Shown here in pieces: positions 1 to 11,653 of a DNA stretch of 64,000 nt. The notes under the pieces are model-generated. The model was given only the letters and a program-made list of their open reading frames with translations, did not search any database and was not told the DNA's origin. The stretch is from Euptelea pleiosperma (Eukaryota > Streptophyta > Magnoliopsida > Ranunculales > Eupteleaceae), in NCBI GenBank assembly GCA_035048495.1, contig CM068553.1, positions 27,738,978 through 27,802,977 on the forward strand. The letters are read 5' to 3'. The position numbers and the translations under genes were made by a program. Every line of letters begins with the position of its first letter. The stretch's first letter is position 1.

Positions 1-827
1 TAAAAATTATAAATTTAGGGACAAATCTAGAGAGACAAATATATTTCCCATTAACCAAAAACATATTGAAATAAAAAAAAAATTAGAGTAAAAGCAAACA
101 CAGATCCATGAAAATTAAAAAAAGAAAAATAAATATTAAATACCTACCAAAAACGTCTTCAGAGATTGATGAAGGATCCTCATGTCCTCCTCCCATATAT
201 CATAAGTCTTCTTCTAGTTAGAATACCCTGCATGAGGCATCATGAATGACCGTGCATAATTGTGCATAATGAACTATATCACTACCTCCATCACATCTTG
301 ATGAAATTGATCCGACTCGTCCCCACTGGAAAAAATCTCCTGCACAACCGAGAATTCCATCCATCGACAATTTATTAAATCTGGGACCATCTTCTTCATT
401 AGTTTTTCATATATATCTTCTGAAAGCTTCTTCTCTTTGGTGGATGAGGGATGAGGACCCGTGGCCGTGGATTATATAGGAAGAGAAATGACGGTAAGAA
501 AGAGATCGATTGGGGAGATAGACAAATGCTTCTTGACGACTGTTGGGTTGCGAAGAAGATGGAAAGATGTCATGGGTAATCCATTTAAGGAAAGATGTTA
601 GATATACTACATGTTAGGAGAGTTATTATAGAATATAAGATGTTTTCATTTTAATTTATGTATGAAAGAAGAAGAGACGTATTGAGAGTTAAGAGAAAGT
701 CAAGGCTTTTATTTACACGTATTGAAAGTTGAGAGAAAGTCAATGGTGTTTTTGGAAAAAAAAATGTAGTAAAAAAGATAGAGTGAGTGCCACCTCAGCA
801 GTGCCGAGCTTTAGTATAGATAATAGA
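1..827 (-). mobile_element. Helitron fragment, 5' end present
   Basis: Read on the minus strand, the sequence starting at 827 is TCTATTATCTATACTAAAGC, followed by a CTGCTGAGGTGGCACTC block. That is the usual 5' terminus of plant Helitrons, which begin with TC after a host A (828). The two other Helitron starts in this window (7488 minus, 41625 plus) share this beginning. No 3' hairpin plus CTAG was found between 1 and 800, so the other end is probably outside the window. No Rep/helicase coding is visible, so it is non-autonomous. Its extent to base 1 is inferred. Confidence 0.5.
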
Positions 828-1129
828 TTGCACTAACTCACACCGAGTGCGGATTAACATCTGACACGTACTGCTATACAAGTTTACATTTTGCAGATAA
901 TCGAATTTTACAAATATTGTTGATTTAGGATTTTCGTAACCAACGACACGGAAAAACCCTTCTTTCAGTATGCTATTTAATTTCTAATTTTATTAGTACG
1001 TTTTAAATTCGGTCATTTATTGCTAAATAAAATTGTTTAGTTTGATTTTCCACTTTTGTTTCTTTTAAAATGAAATGTATTTTGTTGTTATATTATTTTG
1101 GATTTATGATGATTGTTTCAAGGATACTT

Positions 1130-1625
1130 GGTTACCTGCGAACTTTTTCACAAAAGCTCACACCCCCTAGTTCTCTTGGAGAGAAGAACCTGAAGGACTT
1201 ATTCATGCTTGCTTTGAAGAGATGTCCAGTTGCAGTGAAGTAGATTAGAAGTTGTGAATTCATGATTGAATATATATTTATAATTAGAATGTTCAGATTA
1301 TTTGTTTAGAAGTATATATATTATTAATTTCACACTTTATCTTTGTTGTATTTTATCATGATAAACACTTACAATCTTAATTTATATTTTGTCATAATAT
1401 GAGTAGTTTTTCTTTATCATATGCGATAATTAGATTTTAGACAGATTTTGAATAGGTTCGCGCTTCTGCATGTATTAAAAAAAAATTCATTGAAATTTAT
1501 AACTTCAGTTAGATGTGAGAGTGAGTATGCTTTGTGTGCTTTGATTCAGGACATATGACTAACACATCGAGATTCGTGTAGTTCGAATTTGGGGTGTTAC
1601 AGACTTAGTATTAGAGCTTTAGGCT
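1130..1625 (+). mobile_element. Ty3/gypsy LTR end with decayed primer-binding site
   Basis: A GGGGTGTTACA end (1591-1601) is followed by a GTATTAGAGCTTTAGG stretch (1607-1622). This resembles the LTR end and the TGGTATCAGAGC primer site of plant chromovirus-type gypsy elements, with substitutions. The left LTR boundary is not defined and no coding sequence follows. The family assignment is an inference from the junction alone. Confidence 0.4.
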
Positions 1626-2065
1626 GTAGGTCGATCCGTCTAAGTAGATTTAAGTATATGTATTCTTTGGGGTAACAAAATAAAAGTCATCAATGACAAG
1701 ATAAGAAGCTATTTAAGGAAATTTGAAGTACTAAGTTTAAAAGTCTTAGGAACTTGAAAAGTAAAAGCTGCAAGATAAAATCTTAAAATATAAATTATGT
1801 AAATGTAAAGATTTTTATCCTTAGCTACGATTTTAGGATATTTTATTGATTCATTTGCATGATTGTTTGTAGATCTAGGAATAAAGGTCACCTTTACTAT
1901 GAAACGACATGTTCGATATAGATAAGAGTTAGTTTAGACCTCTAACACCCTAGTATTATAGGTCCTAATAGTAGTAGTAACGGACATGCTCAAAGACTGA
2001 CAGTGTATGCCATAAATTAGGAAAAGTGTCAGTTCTGATATTAGAATGGCGCAACAGAAGTAAAT

Positions 2066-2181
2066 GAGCACAAGGCAGACATTCTTCAAAGATATTTTTT
2101 TACTCGATCAAGGAATTATGAAGGAGCACAAGGTGGACATTCTTCAAAGATATTTTTTTACTCAATCAATCCATTAACCAT
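2066..2181. repeat. Two-copy tandem repeat, period 58 bp
   Basis: The block starting GAGCACAAGG at 2066 is repeated from 2124 with a few substitutions (for example CAGACATTC versus GGACATTC). The flanks from about 1630 to 2440 show no recognisable gene; the short open frames there are not recognised. Confidence 0.7.
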
Positions 2182-2448
2182 TGGATTTAAGAGATTTGTG
2201 GCCCACCAGTCAACAACTGCAAAGATGAAATTGTTGTTGTCTTGTAGACCATGGATTTTTTGAACCCAATAGTACATGACCTCAAGCATACATTTTTGTC
2301 TGGTTATCCGTGGGATAGCACGATTTGACCACACGACCTTCACAAGACCTTATGTATGGTGCTAGAAATATATAAATAGATGTATCCGAGAATCCGACGG
2401 TAGTTTGCTTTGGCAAAAAATAAATGCCAGTTCAACACTATCAACCAC

Positions 2449-2530
2449 AGTTGGATTATTGAAATCCACACCCGAGAAAACGAGTGAAATTACGAGTGCA
2501 CAAAAGCGAGTCCCCGGATCCTGACCCGAT
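2449..2530. mobile_element. Half copy of Mutator-like MITE
   Basis: Sequence around GAAATCCACACCCGAGAA through GAGTCCCCGGATCC matches, with changes, the right half of the complete inverted-repeat element at 28144-28302. No left arm is present, so this is a truncated or decayed copy. Confidence 0.4.
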
Positions 2531-2797
2531 TTGGGCTCGGACCTAGATTTTCAAAACACCATCAAAGTGGGTTGGGCTTGGGCAGACAAATCTAGTCTAC
2601 ATTATTTTTCAGACTTAAAAAAGTATGTAAACATTGTTAGCACTGTTGGATTTACATTGAAAAACGTTTATTTCAATGTTTTTAAAAAATATCAATTAAA
2701 AATACGTTTTTCAAGGAGTATTCAACGGTGGATACAATGTTTACTTACATATGCAGGCAGACTAGATTTCTCCGGCTCGGGCTGAGGCTTGGTACAC

Positions 2798-3155
2798 TAC
2801 AGTGAGTAAAACTTTGATGACGGGGCCCTGTCATCGAGGCCGATTACAGGGTGCAATACGAGCCACATGGCACACTCTAGATGACTCTGACGGTATGGAT
2901 GTTTTTTCCAATCCTTAGGTGGAATTATAAACCAAAAATCAGCTTGATTAGTGATTTCAAACCTTTGGATCTTTGTACCTCAAATAATGATCAATGATGC
3001 TCAAATTCACACGGTAATCCCATGAAAATAATTCCAATCCAACGCCTAGAAATCACTATTCGGGCTGATTTTGGGTTTGTGGGTCCACCTAGGGATTGAC
3101 CAAACATCCATACGGTTAGACTCCTCTAAGAGTGCGCCACGTGGCCAATATACGG
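2798..3155. mobile_element. Inverted-repeat MITE, copy 1 of a local family
   Basis: The left arm (about 2798-2965) contains GAGTAAAACTTTGATGAC, a GCCACATGGCACACTC block and GTATGGATGTTT. The right arm (about 3035-3150) carries the same words inverted: CCAAACATCCATACGGTTAG and GCGCCACGTGG. Related copies lie at 22860-23060, 23125-23535 and 27375-27500. No coding capacity. The exact ends and target duplication could not be fixed. Confidence 0.5.
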
Positions 3156-3189
3156 TCAGACTCCTCTAACAGTACTGCATCAGTTCATC

Positions 3190-3366
3190 CCGATCTAATC
3201 TCTCTGAAGACTCTCCTCGTCTTTGTAACGGAGCTCCTCTTAGGGTTAGGGTTTCCCTCACCCTCTTCCTTACCACACCGCAGGCCGCTGTCTTTCTCGC
3301 TGCAGTTCTCCATCGTCACCACCTTCCTAACATCCACCATCGCGTACACCGTCCTCGACTCGTCGG
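3190..3366 (+). other. Candidate non-coding 5' leader exon
   Basis: This pyrimidine-rich, GC-richer stretch contains TTAGGGTTAGGGTTTCCC, a telo-box-like motif common at plant housekeeping transcription starts. It ends in a good donor, TCGG|GTAAGT, at 3366/3367. It contains no ATG, which fits an untranslated exon better than the 152-residue frame that crosses it. It could be the first exon of the TIC20-like gene (coding start 15099), with the Helitron and gypsy remnant lying in the intron. That link is inference; RNA evidence would be needed. Confidence 0.33.
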
Positions 3367-4032
3367 GTAAGTTCCTCCTCAGATTGTTCTCTGTTCTTTA
3401 CTTCTGTTCTCCCTCTCTATCTGTTTCTTTGTTCTATAAGCCAAGATATCATAGTGTCTGGTTTTGTATCTGGAATTCTGGATCCCACTCCAGTGGATGG
3501 CATTGTTACAACAAAATTTTGCCTGATTTAATCATAATTTTTGAAGTCTTTAATGTGTATACCTTTGTAACAAGGATAATCTTTTCTTAATAGATTGCTG
3601 TGATGGACACACTCCGTTAACTCTTTTTCAGAAAGATTTTAATATATTCAATTGTTTTTTTTTTTTTCAAGTATTATTTATATAATTTTAATGCATACCC
3701 TGTTATCATAAATTACAATCATTCATGAATCTAAAGTATTTAAAAAAAAATATATCTCTTAATATATGTAATAAATTGTACGGATGTGTCAGCTTATCTG
3801 TTTTCTAAATTCAAAAGTCTGAAAATAGTGCAAGCCTTTGGATCTTTCTGTAGAAAGGTTTACATATGCAGTTCTTATTGGCTTGGATTTTTACATTTAG
3901 ATAATGTCTTTTTGCTAACTGTACTCTTAATTGTCGGACTTGAAATTTGATATCAATGTGTACAAAATTCATGAGGAATCTGATGTCACTGTCAATGAAT
4001 CCATCTTCCCCTCTCTTATTCTTCATTTTCAG

Positions 4033-4102
4033 CTCCCACCCCATCCCTCAACATTGGTTTTTGGTCTCACTCGACGGCGTCCCTTGGTGGATTCGCCGGT
4101 AG
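4033..4102 (+). other. Candidate second 5' leader exon
   Basis: The stretch is bounded by an acceptor TTCATTTTCAG (ending 4032) and a strong donor TAG|GTAAGT (4103). It is about 70 bp, contains no ATG and is GC-rich relative to its AT-rich flanks. It has the same orientation as the 3190-3366 segment and the TIC20-like gene. Assignment to TIC20 is inferred only from order and orientation. Confidence 0.3.
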
Positions 4103-6110
4103 GTAAGTATCTCTTTGTCTCTGTTTTGCTTTTCTTTGATGCAAACTTTGAAGAAATCGTGAGGCTGCACTGTGATTTTTATTTCTTTTAAAGACCGATG
4201 ATATTCTAGCTTCAGGTAAAAATGTGCCTTCCCGTAGTTTATCCAGATGCTATTTCAATGTGGTTTTTACATTTACCTGCTCTTGTTTCTCGTTCTGTAT
4301 TTATTTGATTTATAATGGGGTCCTTGTTGTGAATTATGATGACCTAAGTGGCTAAATTTCATCTCTTGTGGTCATACTTTCCCTACCTGTGATATCTTGT
4401 TGAGACCAATTCAAGATATTTCAAGTGGAATTTAGGCAAACAGCTTTCCCTACTTTGTGCTTATATTTCTTTTTGAGATGTATTTTGATTTTGAGTATCA
4501 AAAAGTGTGTTCACTTTGTAGTGATAGCAAGGATTCGTAATAACTCTTGTAAAGCTCCCTTGGCTTGACTTGTTTAAAGTTGCCAAGAGGCAGTGATCCC
4601 TTGGTAAGATTAGAAACTGATGGTATCATGGTAGAAAGAACCTTCTAATCCAGGCATCATTTCCAGTCTGGATTCATGTTCTCTATATTTCTCACTCCCT
4701 CTAACAACTACTGGTACCAGGGTTCCAGCAATACAGTACCACACTTAACTCAAATAATTTAGAACTACTAGTGTGATTACCCCGCGCTAAAGCACGGGCA
4801 CATGCAGAAAAAATTATAAAACATATTTATCTTTCGTAAGCAAAATAAAAATAAAAATTATGGATCTGTCCTTTTAAACATTTTCATTTGATTGCCATTG
4901 TTTGGGTTGACGTGTAAAAACTTGTCAACGGCTCATCAACTTTTAAAACATAGAATGTGTACTCCAAAAAAAAATCGAAGCTCGCGTAAGAATGGACCTA
5001 CCAAAAAACTCAAATTTAATGGTGTTATTAATTATCAAATTCAATGGATAGTGTACAAATTTTCTAATTATAAATGTAGAAATATATTTTTCATTTTGCA
5101 AATAAAATGATCATTATCAGTGCACCCTACCTCACAGACTTGACACACGAAGGATAACGAATTTTCATCATCAATCCAATACGTGGTTCAATCATAATAC
5201 AATTGCATACCAGTATATATGGCACACGTACATGCAGAGGGCTGGGATCTACCATTTTACTGGTCCCACACATTCCCTGCTACTATCACATTCGAATAAC
5301 TACAATTGGATGTATCGCACTCCTTAGATGTATGCAATGACTGCAGATGTGCTACTGGGTGTACTGTCGTCGTCCTTACAAAAGTGCTGCTTCTTGTTAT
5401 ATGTTTACCTTTTAGGGTCTCATTTGAGTGCACTTCTGTAACACATGCTGAATTAAATGAACACGATCATATCAATCAGTTGCAATAGTACCGTACATGT
5501 TGGTTTCTCTTGGATTTTAGACCCTTTTGCTTGTTGGAACACGTCCTTTATTTACACATGATATAAGAAGCTTTGTTATGTGATATGAGCATTATACTAT
5601 CCAAGTAGTATTGGAAGTTGCCAAGTTTGATCGATCTCTTAATTGGTCAGTCCAATTCTCATCGCCTTTTCTTTTCTTATAATGGAGCCAAGGGGAAAGA
5701 GAATTTTTCTAAAACTCTTAACCAATTCACCCAGACTTACCAAATTCTATTGGCAAGTTTGGTCACGATAAGACAGGATTCTCTATCTATTTCCATCAGC
5801 GTTTGAAAATTCAAGTGTCACTTGAGCAAAAACCAAGAGTTGGTCACCCTTACATATTGTTCACTTCTTTTTAATCAAAATCGAGTTTGTAATTTTTGAA
5901 TTACAAATCATAAAATCTTGCTTCCTGTCTTCCTTGCCTCTGTCTTACAGTTAGCACATACATGGCTGATAGTGGCTTAGTATTATTTTGTTCCACTCAA
6001 GAGATCTCCAAATCAATGCTTACAAAAACAAAAGAGATCTCCCAATTACCTTTATGATGATTTCTAACTATTTATCTGTGTACACCAAATAACCCTCGAA
6101 TGGATTAAAC

Positions 6111-6442
6111 CAAGGTTTAAAGGAGGCCATTTTAACGGTGTAACGGATTGGGGGCGTTACCGTTTAAACCATTAAAATAGATTGAAGCAGCCAGGGGCAA
6201 AAATTAAAAAAATTGAATTTAACAGATTTTAACAAAAAAACGGAAAAAATGGCTCTGAAATTAAAAAAATTAAAAAAATGGATGTAACGGCCGTTTTTTT
6301 TCCACGAAATTTTCAAGAATTTAACGGCTGTTAAAACGATTTTAACGATGGTTTTTTTACAGTGTAAAAATGGTTTTTAACGTAACGGGCATAGGGCGTT
6401 ACCATTTTAACGGCAATTTAAACACCGTTTTTTTAAACCATG
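6111..6442. mobile_element. hAT-type MITE (332 bp) with 8-bp target duplication
   Basis: Terminal inverted repeats are CAAGGTTTAAAGG on the left and CATGGTTTAAAAA (reverse complement) on the right. They are flanked by a perfect 8-bp duplication GATTAAAC (6103-6110 and 6443-6450). The interior is built of TTTAACGG and CGTTACCG words in both orientations. Related degenerate copies lie at 22135-22335 and from 56314. It is nested inside the Helitron, so it is the younger insertion. Confidence 0.85.
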
Positions 6443-6810
6443 GATTAAACATCAACCCATAAAAAAGCATACAAATCCAATGGCTGCAAATCATCAATCA
6501 AGGTAACTTTTTGTCTATAGATCCACCAGCAATGGTTAGAAACAAACCACCAGTATTCACCATTAAAGAAAAACTTGATTGCCAAAAAAAACTCAAAATA
6601 GAAACTGAAATCAAGCGAAACTGATTGAGATGAAAATGAAAACACGTACCTGTGACAAAAAATTCGGATTCGATTTTAACGAATGGAGACACAATTACAA
6701 CAATTTCACGGTTGTAGTTTCTGATTAGGCTTGCTTTTTTTTTTTAGCAGTTCACAAAACAGAAACACTTTGTTGTGTTAGCTCCAGATTTTATGTTAAG
6801 AAAAAATGGT

Positions 6811-6830
6811 AGAGAGAGAGAGAGAGAGAG
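6811..6830. repeat. (AG)n microsatellite
   Basis: About ten AG units inside the Helitron. Confidence 0.9.
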
Positions 6831-7488
6831 ATGGATGACTTGTAGCGTAATGTGGTGGAGACAAATATCTTCTCTATGACATGGAAAATAAATCTCCATT
6901 CTCAAAGCATGTGTAGAATCCGACCAATAAAATTATAAATCAAAAGCTTTATGTATGGTAGGCTACTAGCAAGAAACAAATGAGAGGATGCTTAACGAAG
7001 TAAATAAATCGCAGATACTTCCAAGAAAGATGTAAACTATGACTGATGGACAAAATGAAATTCGCCTTCAATATTAACTTATGCGAAGAAAAAAAAGAAA
7101 ACAAAAAAGGCAAAAGAAAGAAAACAATTCAAAAGAAATGAAAAAAGGAGGGAAGAATAACCTGAAAAAAAAAAATTTCATACTTGTGTTTTGAAAAACG
7201 ATCTAGACAGGAATCGGAGAAGAAGCAGGGAGTAGAGGTTGCAAGGATGGGTCTTAATTCTTAAATAGAAGTGGAAGGGTGGGGAAAGTGAAAGAACCGA
7301 TGGAAGGTTGTAGAAACCGTTTGGAAAGGATTTTCGGAAAGAGGGTACACATTGTTTGGAAAGACGTGTTTGTTGGGAGAAGTAATGTTTAAAGATATGA
7401 AACCGTTTTAAAACTAAAAGCTGACGTGGCTCTCTGTGCGTTGAGAGTGCCACGTCAGCAGGGCCGCGCTATTATATAGATATATAGA

Positions 7489-8114
7489 TTTGTAGTTTTC
7501 CTCTTCCAAATCTGAAAACTTTTTTACTATATATAATATAATATAACATGTTCCAATGATGCGTAAGCATGGTCGGGGAGGTCTCCTAGGTTTAGGCCAA
7601 AGTTGTTTAGGCGTTTCTTGGCCATCAATTATAGTTTAACAATAATTACATGCTCACGAATCAATGACTTGTATTGAAAGAATTATGAGAAGGGTACCTA
7701 CCTTAAGCCTTTGTTGATCTTCTGGAAGTGTCACCAAATCGAAGAATGATTAATGGAGGAGATAAGAGAAATTTAAGGAGGAAGTTTCTTCAACAAGAGA
7801 GGTGATTATGTTTTTTTTTTTTTTTTTTTGTGAGAGCTTCTTAAATAAATTATGAGTAGAGTTAAGGTTTTTGTATAAATTTTTGGGAGGTCAATTCTTG
7901 ACCATTAGATTTAAAGTTAGTAAAGGGTTGGGATCTTTTAGTTCATAATAGAGTTTAGGGTTTTGGTTGAAAGAGTCTCTGCCATCTTTTATGGAAATAA
8001 ACTTCTATTTTATCTCAAATTAAAAGTGATTTTCGTAACTTTAAAATGGGTAAATTTTACAACACACTAAAAGGCTAATTTTAAGTTGGGTATGGGACAG
8101 AAATGGGCTCATAG

Positions 8115-8175
<61 letters not shown>

Positions 8176-8372
8176 ATTAGGCTTTAAATAAAATTATTTT
8201 TAGGCCTACGAGGTCTCTAAATTGTCCAAAAGATCCACCCTACTAATTTTATTCAAACAACATGCAACCAATCAATTATGCTTAATAATTTATTTTTTAT
8301 AAAATATCATTTACATAATTAAAAACAATAATTTAAATTTCTAAAATAGCTTGAAAAATTCAGGATATTACA
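7489..8372 (-). mobile_element. Ty3/gypsy LTR, minus strand, right boundary at 8372
   Basis: On the minus strand it starts TGTAATATCCTGAA at 8372, directly downstream of the gypsy pol remnant, a typical gypsy LTR beginning. It runs towards 7489, where the Helitron begins, so its far end is either close to there or lost. It contains a (TA)n run at 8117-8173 and a poly-T run near 7810-7828. Confidence 0.5.
8117..8173. repeat. (TA)n microsatellite
   Basis: About 28 uninterrupted TA units inside the gypsy LTR remnant. Confidence 0.95.
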
Positions 8373-8394
8373 GTAACCCAATATAAATTTGCGG

Positions 8395-9400
8395 TAGAAG
8401 TTGGCAAGTCTTCAGAACGAGCGCAACTCCACTACCTTAGTCGGGGAAGGCCATTCCACAATGGCTTTTACCTACGCTCATCCATCTGAACGTGTCCACA
8501 AGGAACATGCTTTTCTTTTTGAGCGAATTCGTACTTCTCCATCTTTATATAGAGTTTGAATTCTCTTACCTTATGGAGATGCTACTCATGCTCTTCTAGG
8601 GTCTGACTATACACAACAATGTCATCTAAATACATAACCATAAAAAGGTTGAGGTATTCATGAAAGACATTGCTCATTAAATTATAGAAAGTAGCAGGAG
8701 CATTAGTTAAATTGAAAGGTATTACAAGGTACTCAAATGAACTATACTGGGTTACTATTGCGGTCTTGGACTCGACCCCTTCAACAATTTGGACTTGGTA
8801 GTATCTTGAACGAAGATCCAGCTTGGTGAAATATGTCACCTATGTCAGTCGATGGAAGAGATCCACAACCAAAGGAACTGGGTACTGGGTTACTATTGCT
8901 GTCTTGGACTCGACTCCATCAGCAATTTGGACTTTGTAGTATCTCGAGCGAAGATCCAGCTTGGTGAAGTATGTCACCTATGTTAGTCGATCGGAGAGAT
9001 TCGCAACCAAAGGAACTGGGTACTTGTTCTTCACGGCCATATTGTTCAGGGCCCTGTAATCCACACACATTCGCATCGAACCGTACTGCTTCTTTTGAAA
9101 GAGCATTGATGCTCCATATGAGGCCTTGGAGGGTTGGTTGTAATCGACAACCAGCAATTCTATGAGTTGTTTCCTCAACTCCTCGAGTTCCGAAGGGGAC
9201 ATTCTGTAAGATGCCTGTGCCGGTGGTCGTGCATCCAACAAAAGCTCTATTTCGTGATCAATGGCACTCCTGGGAGGGAGTTTCTTGGGGAGTCCCGGTG
9301 GCATGGGCATGACATTTGCGAACTCAATAAGCAATTCTGCAATAGAATCATCCACAAACATTTCCTTACCTGGCGTTACTTCGACCAATGCAGACATCTA
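8395..9400 (-). pseudogene. Ty3/gypsy reverse transcriptase remnant
   Basis: Minus-strand frames encode the N-terminal part of a gypsy RT: QASYRMSPSELEELRKQL, CVDYRALNN, and, after a duplicated block, YFTKLDLRSRYYQVQI, then LVIPFNLTNAPATF and the catalytic YLDD. Further on, KLYIKMEKYEFAQKE marks the start of the connection region. The frame is broken by a stop (DRLT*VTYF) and a 138-bp tandem duplication (8747-9022). RNase H and integrase are missing: the RT thumb runs almost directly into the LTR at 8372. A non-functional deletion derivative. Confidence 0.88.
8747..9022 (-). repeat. In-frame 138-bp tandem duplication in gypsy RT
   Basis: CTGGGTTACTATTG begins at 8747 and again at 8885, with matching downstream sequence through GGAACTGGGTA. 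The 138 bp equals 46 codons, so the unit repeats without changing frame. The copies have diverged (for example CTTGAACG versus CTCGAGCG), so the event is old. Confidence 0.9.
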
Positions 9401-9643
9401 AGTATCCCTTCTCTTTTGTAAGCCATCCTTGATTTGAAGAGCCAATAACATCTGTTGACCCTTCTTTGTTTTGCCTTTGTCTTCATCACTGCCTGGAACA
9501 AAGCAAGGATGATCCCTACTCGAAATGAACAATACGCCAAGATGTGGCAGCAACACCACCTTTACTAGTACAAAGAAGTCATTCCCCAATATAACTTCAA
9601 AATCATCGAGGGGTACAACCATAAGGTTTAGTTTTCCCTTCTA

Positions 9644-10140
9644 TTAACCATCATGCACATCAACATTCATAGCCATACCTTGGATGGACTTGTCTTCCAA
9701 ATTCAGTACCTTGATCCGGCTAGGATTCAGTGCAATCTTTAGTTCGAACTGCTCCACTTGTTGATCTGCCACAAAGGTGTGGGTCGCCCTAGTGTCCACC
9801 ATAGCTTTCACTGGGTGTCCATTTATGATTACCTGAACGTACAATAGTACATTGCGACGAAGAACTCTTTCGTATCAAAGGGGATTGAGAAATTGATGAG
9901 GTTTTTCCCACGTGGGTTCCTCTTCTTTTTTATCTTCCTTAGTGACTAGGGCGGAAAGCTGCTCCTTCTTTGGACAGTCACATACTCGATGAGGTCCTCC
10001 ACATAGGAAGCTATTGTTGTTTTGTTTGGGTTGTTCCCTTTGTTTTGGAGTTGTTCTTCCCATCCTAATTTTTCCCATACTTATGGTCGTCCTTTGAGAA
10101 CTTCTTTCCTTTCCCCATTTTATTGGCCTTGCCACTGCCC
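9644..10140 (-). pseudogene. Ty3/gypsy gag C-terminus and protease remnant
   Basis: The minus-strand frame at 10135-9875 carries a basic stretch and a decayed zinc knuckle (SFLCGGPHRVCDCPKKE; the first Cys appears replaced). The frame at 9844-9644 is the aspartic protease, with VDTRATHTFV where the active site is normally DTGAT: the catalytic-loop Gly is Arg. The order gag, protease, RT along the minus strand fits one element, joined to the RT remnant through the frame at 9622-9398. The 5' LTR and most of gag are not recognisable beyond 10140. Confidence 0.82.
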
Positions 10141-10476
10141 TCTGTACTAGAGGAACTAGTGTATTTTTGAACCTAAGTCTATTTATTAAATCCTTGAAAA
10201 AAGAATTAATGAATCTACACGTGTTGGTTGAACCCTAGGCTAGTGGAAGTTACAACTTCCATTGGACCCTTTTATAAATATTTGGAGGTTCGTATTGCTA
10301 AATTTTGAACTTGGTCTTTTATTCATTGTTTTCATTATTTGCTAGATCCTCCAAATATTTGTGGTAAGTTTTTGATATATTTTATGCTTAAAATTGCTCT
10401 TGGTAATTTATTCTTGATCTCAAATCATCATATATGATTACTTTTCACAGTTCTGCATCAGATTGGAAATTGAAAT

Positions 10477-10758
10477 GGCTGGGATAGAATGACTCATGCT
10501 AATCTTACTAATAGATTACTAATGGACGCGGGGCCCACATGCATATGAGTGAAGAGCTGATATATGGTGAGGATGATCTCCTCACTAAAAATCAGCAATT
10601 TCTATAATTCTAACCCTATCAAATATAGACTTAAATTTAACGGTAAAATTGAGAAGAATATCATCACCAAAAATTAGCCCTTAACTGATTGGCATGTGGG
10701 CCCCATGTCCATTAGTCATTCTATTAGTAAGAATAGCATGAGTCATTTTATCCCAGCC
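10477..10758. mobile_element. MITE with about 40-bp inverted repeats (282 bp)
   Basis: The left arm GGCTGGGATAGAATGACTCA matches the inverted right arm GGCTGGGATAAAATGACTCA, and similarity continues through the TTACTAATAG and GGGGCCCACATG words. The interior has GGTGAGGATGATCTCCTCAC, shared in style with the Mutator-like MITE at 55864. No target duplication longer than a few bases could be confirmed, so the superfamily is open. Confidence 0.75.
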
Positions 10759-11653
10759 CATATATATATATATTTTGAAGAATTGTGCCAAATTGTGAAC
10801 AAGTTTGCACCTTTAATGTGTGTGCGTTATACTAGATCACCCATTTGATAGTCAACCCCTTAGGATTGGCCACGTGGATAGTTCCCTTGTCCATGCCATG
10901 CCTATTCCCTACCATGCATTGTACTTATCCCTATGAAATTGCACCATTGAATTTTTAACTCTTTTAAGTAGAAAAAAGGCAAAAGAAGTAGGCCTCCTTT
11001 TGCCACATGGTAGACTGCTATTGGGCTGAACTTTTCTACAAGGGGAGTGTTGAAGTGGCAGAATTCATGGTCTTCGATTGTATCTTAGCTGTGGATTCAG
11101 ATGCGACCTTAAAATATGGGTCATTTTTAATGTTCATACTCGAGAATACAGGTGGAGCGGTTTGGATCTCAAATCTGACTCGCTCCATCACGTGCTCTAC
11201 GTACTGTATTAGTAAGGTGTGCTTATCATATTTAGTTTCGTCACAGAATGCCTTTATTAGTGTTGGAGTTATAATGTTGTCCTTGCTGGATGCTAACGGG
11301 ATTTTTGGATCTGTTTGAAAGAGCAATTCCCTTCAATCGGGGTCGACACACCTTCACTTGGGGCTGACATGAAGTTTGATACATCTTTTCAAACCCTTAT
11401 CGACAAACAAACCAACCCGTAAGTTGACTAAGTTCTCACCTTAACTCGAAACTGTAGTCTTCAAGATTAAGACACTGGTGTTTGTTTGGTCCTATGCTCT
11501 AGCTGAGTTTAGGGAATTAGGTGACTCAAATTCACAGACTTTATGTTGAAGTGGGGGTAATTGTAGATGAATGTGCTTAATACTTGTGCAATATTTTGTT
11601 GAGCATTGGTGTGAGTCTTCCTTGCTAACGGCCGCTTTTCTTATACTTGTATT
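10759..11653. other. No supported gene
   Basis: This holds short TA repeats near 10763 and overlapping open frames of about 100 codons on both strands at 11007-11326. Neither resembles a protein family I can name, and both are likely chance frames. Confidence 0.5.

Larger units (their letters stand above)
4768..7488 (-). mobile_element. Complete non-autonomous Helitron (2721 bp)
   Basis: On the minus strand it begins TCTATATATCTATATAATAG at 7488, after host A (7489), followed by a GACGTGGCACTCTCAACGC block. It ends in a hairpin CCCGTGC-TTTA-GCGCGGG, an 8-base spacer and CTAG (4768), followed by host T (4767). Insertion between A and T without target duplication, TC start, 3' hairpin and CTRR end are the Helitron hallmarks. 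No RepHel ORF is visible. A hAT MITE (6111-6442) sits inside. An (AG)n run lies at 6811-6830. The 5' end abuts the gypsy LTR remnant to the right. Confidence 0.85.

Noticed and set aside
2158..2343. 61-codon minus frame
   Set aside because: Somewhat protein-like, but no family recognised and no neighbouring exons. It ends in a tandem repeat.
3132..3590. 152-codon + strand frame
   Set aside because: It starts inside a MITE arm, crosses a strong splice donor and then becomes low-complexity. The conserved-looking part has no ATG and fits a leader exon better.
11007..11326. Overlapping open frames on both strands (about 100 codons)
   Set aside because: No recognisable domain, no splice or start context, opposite frames open over the same DNA.
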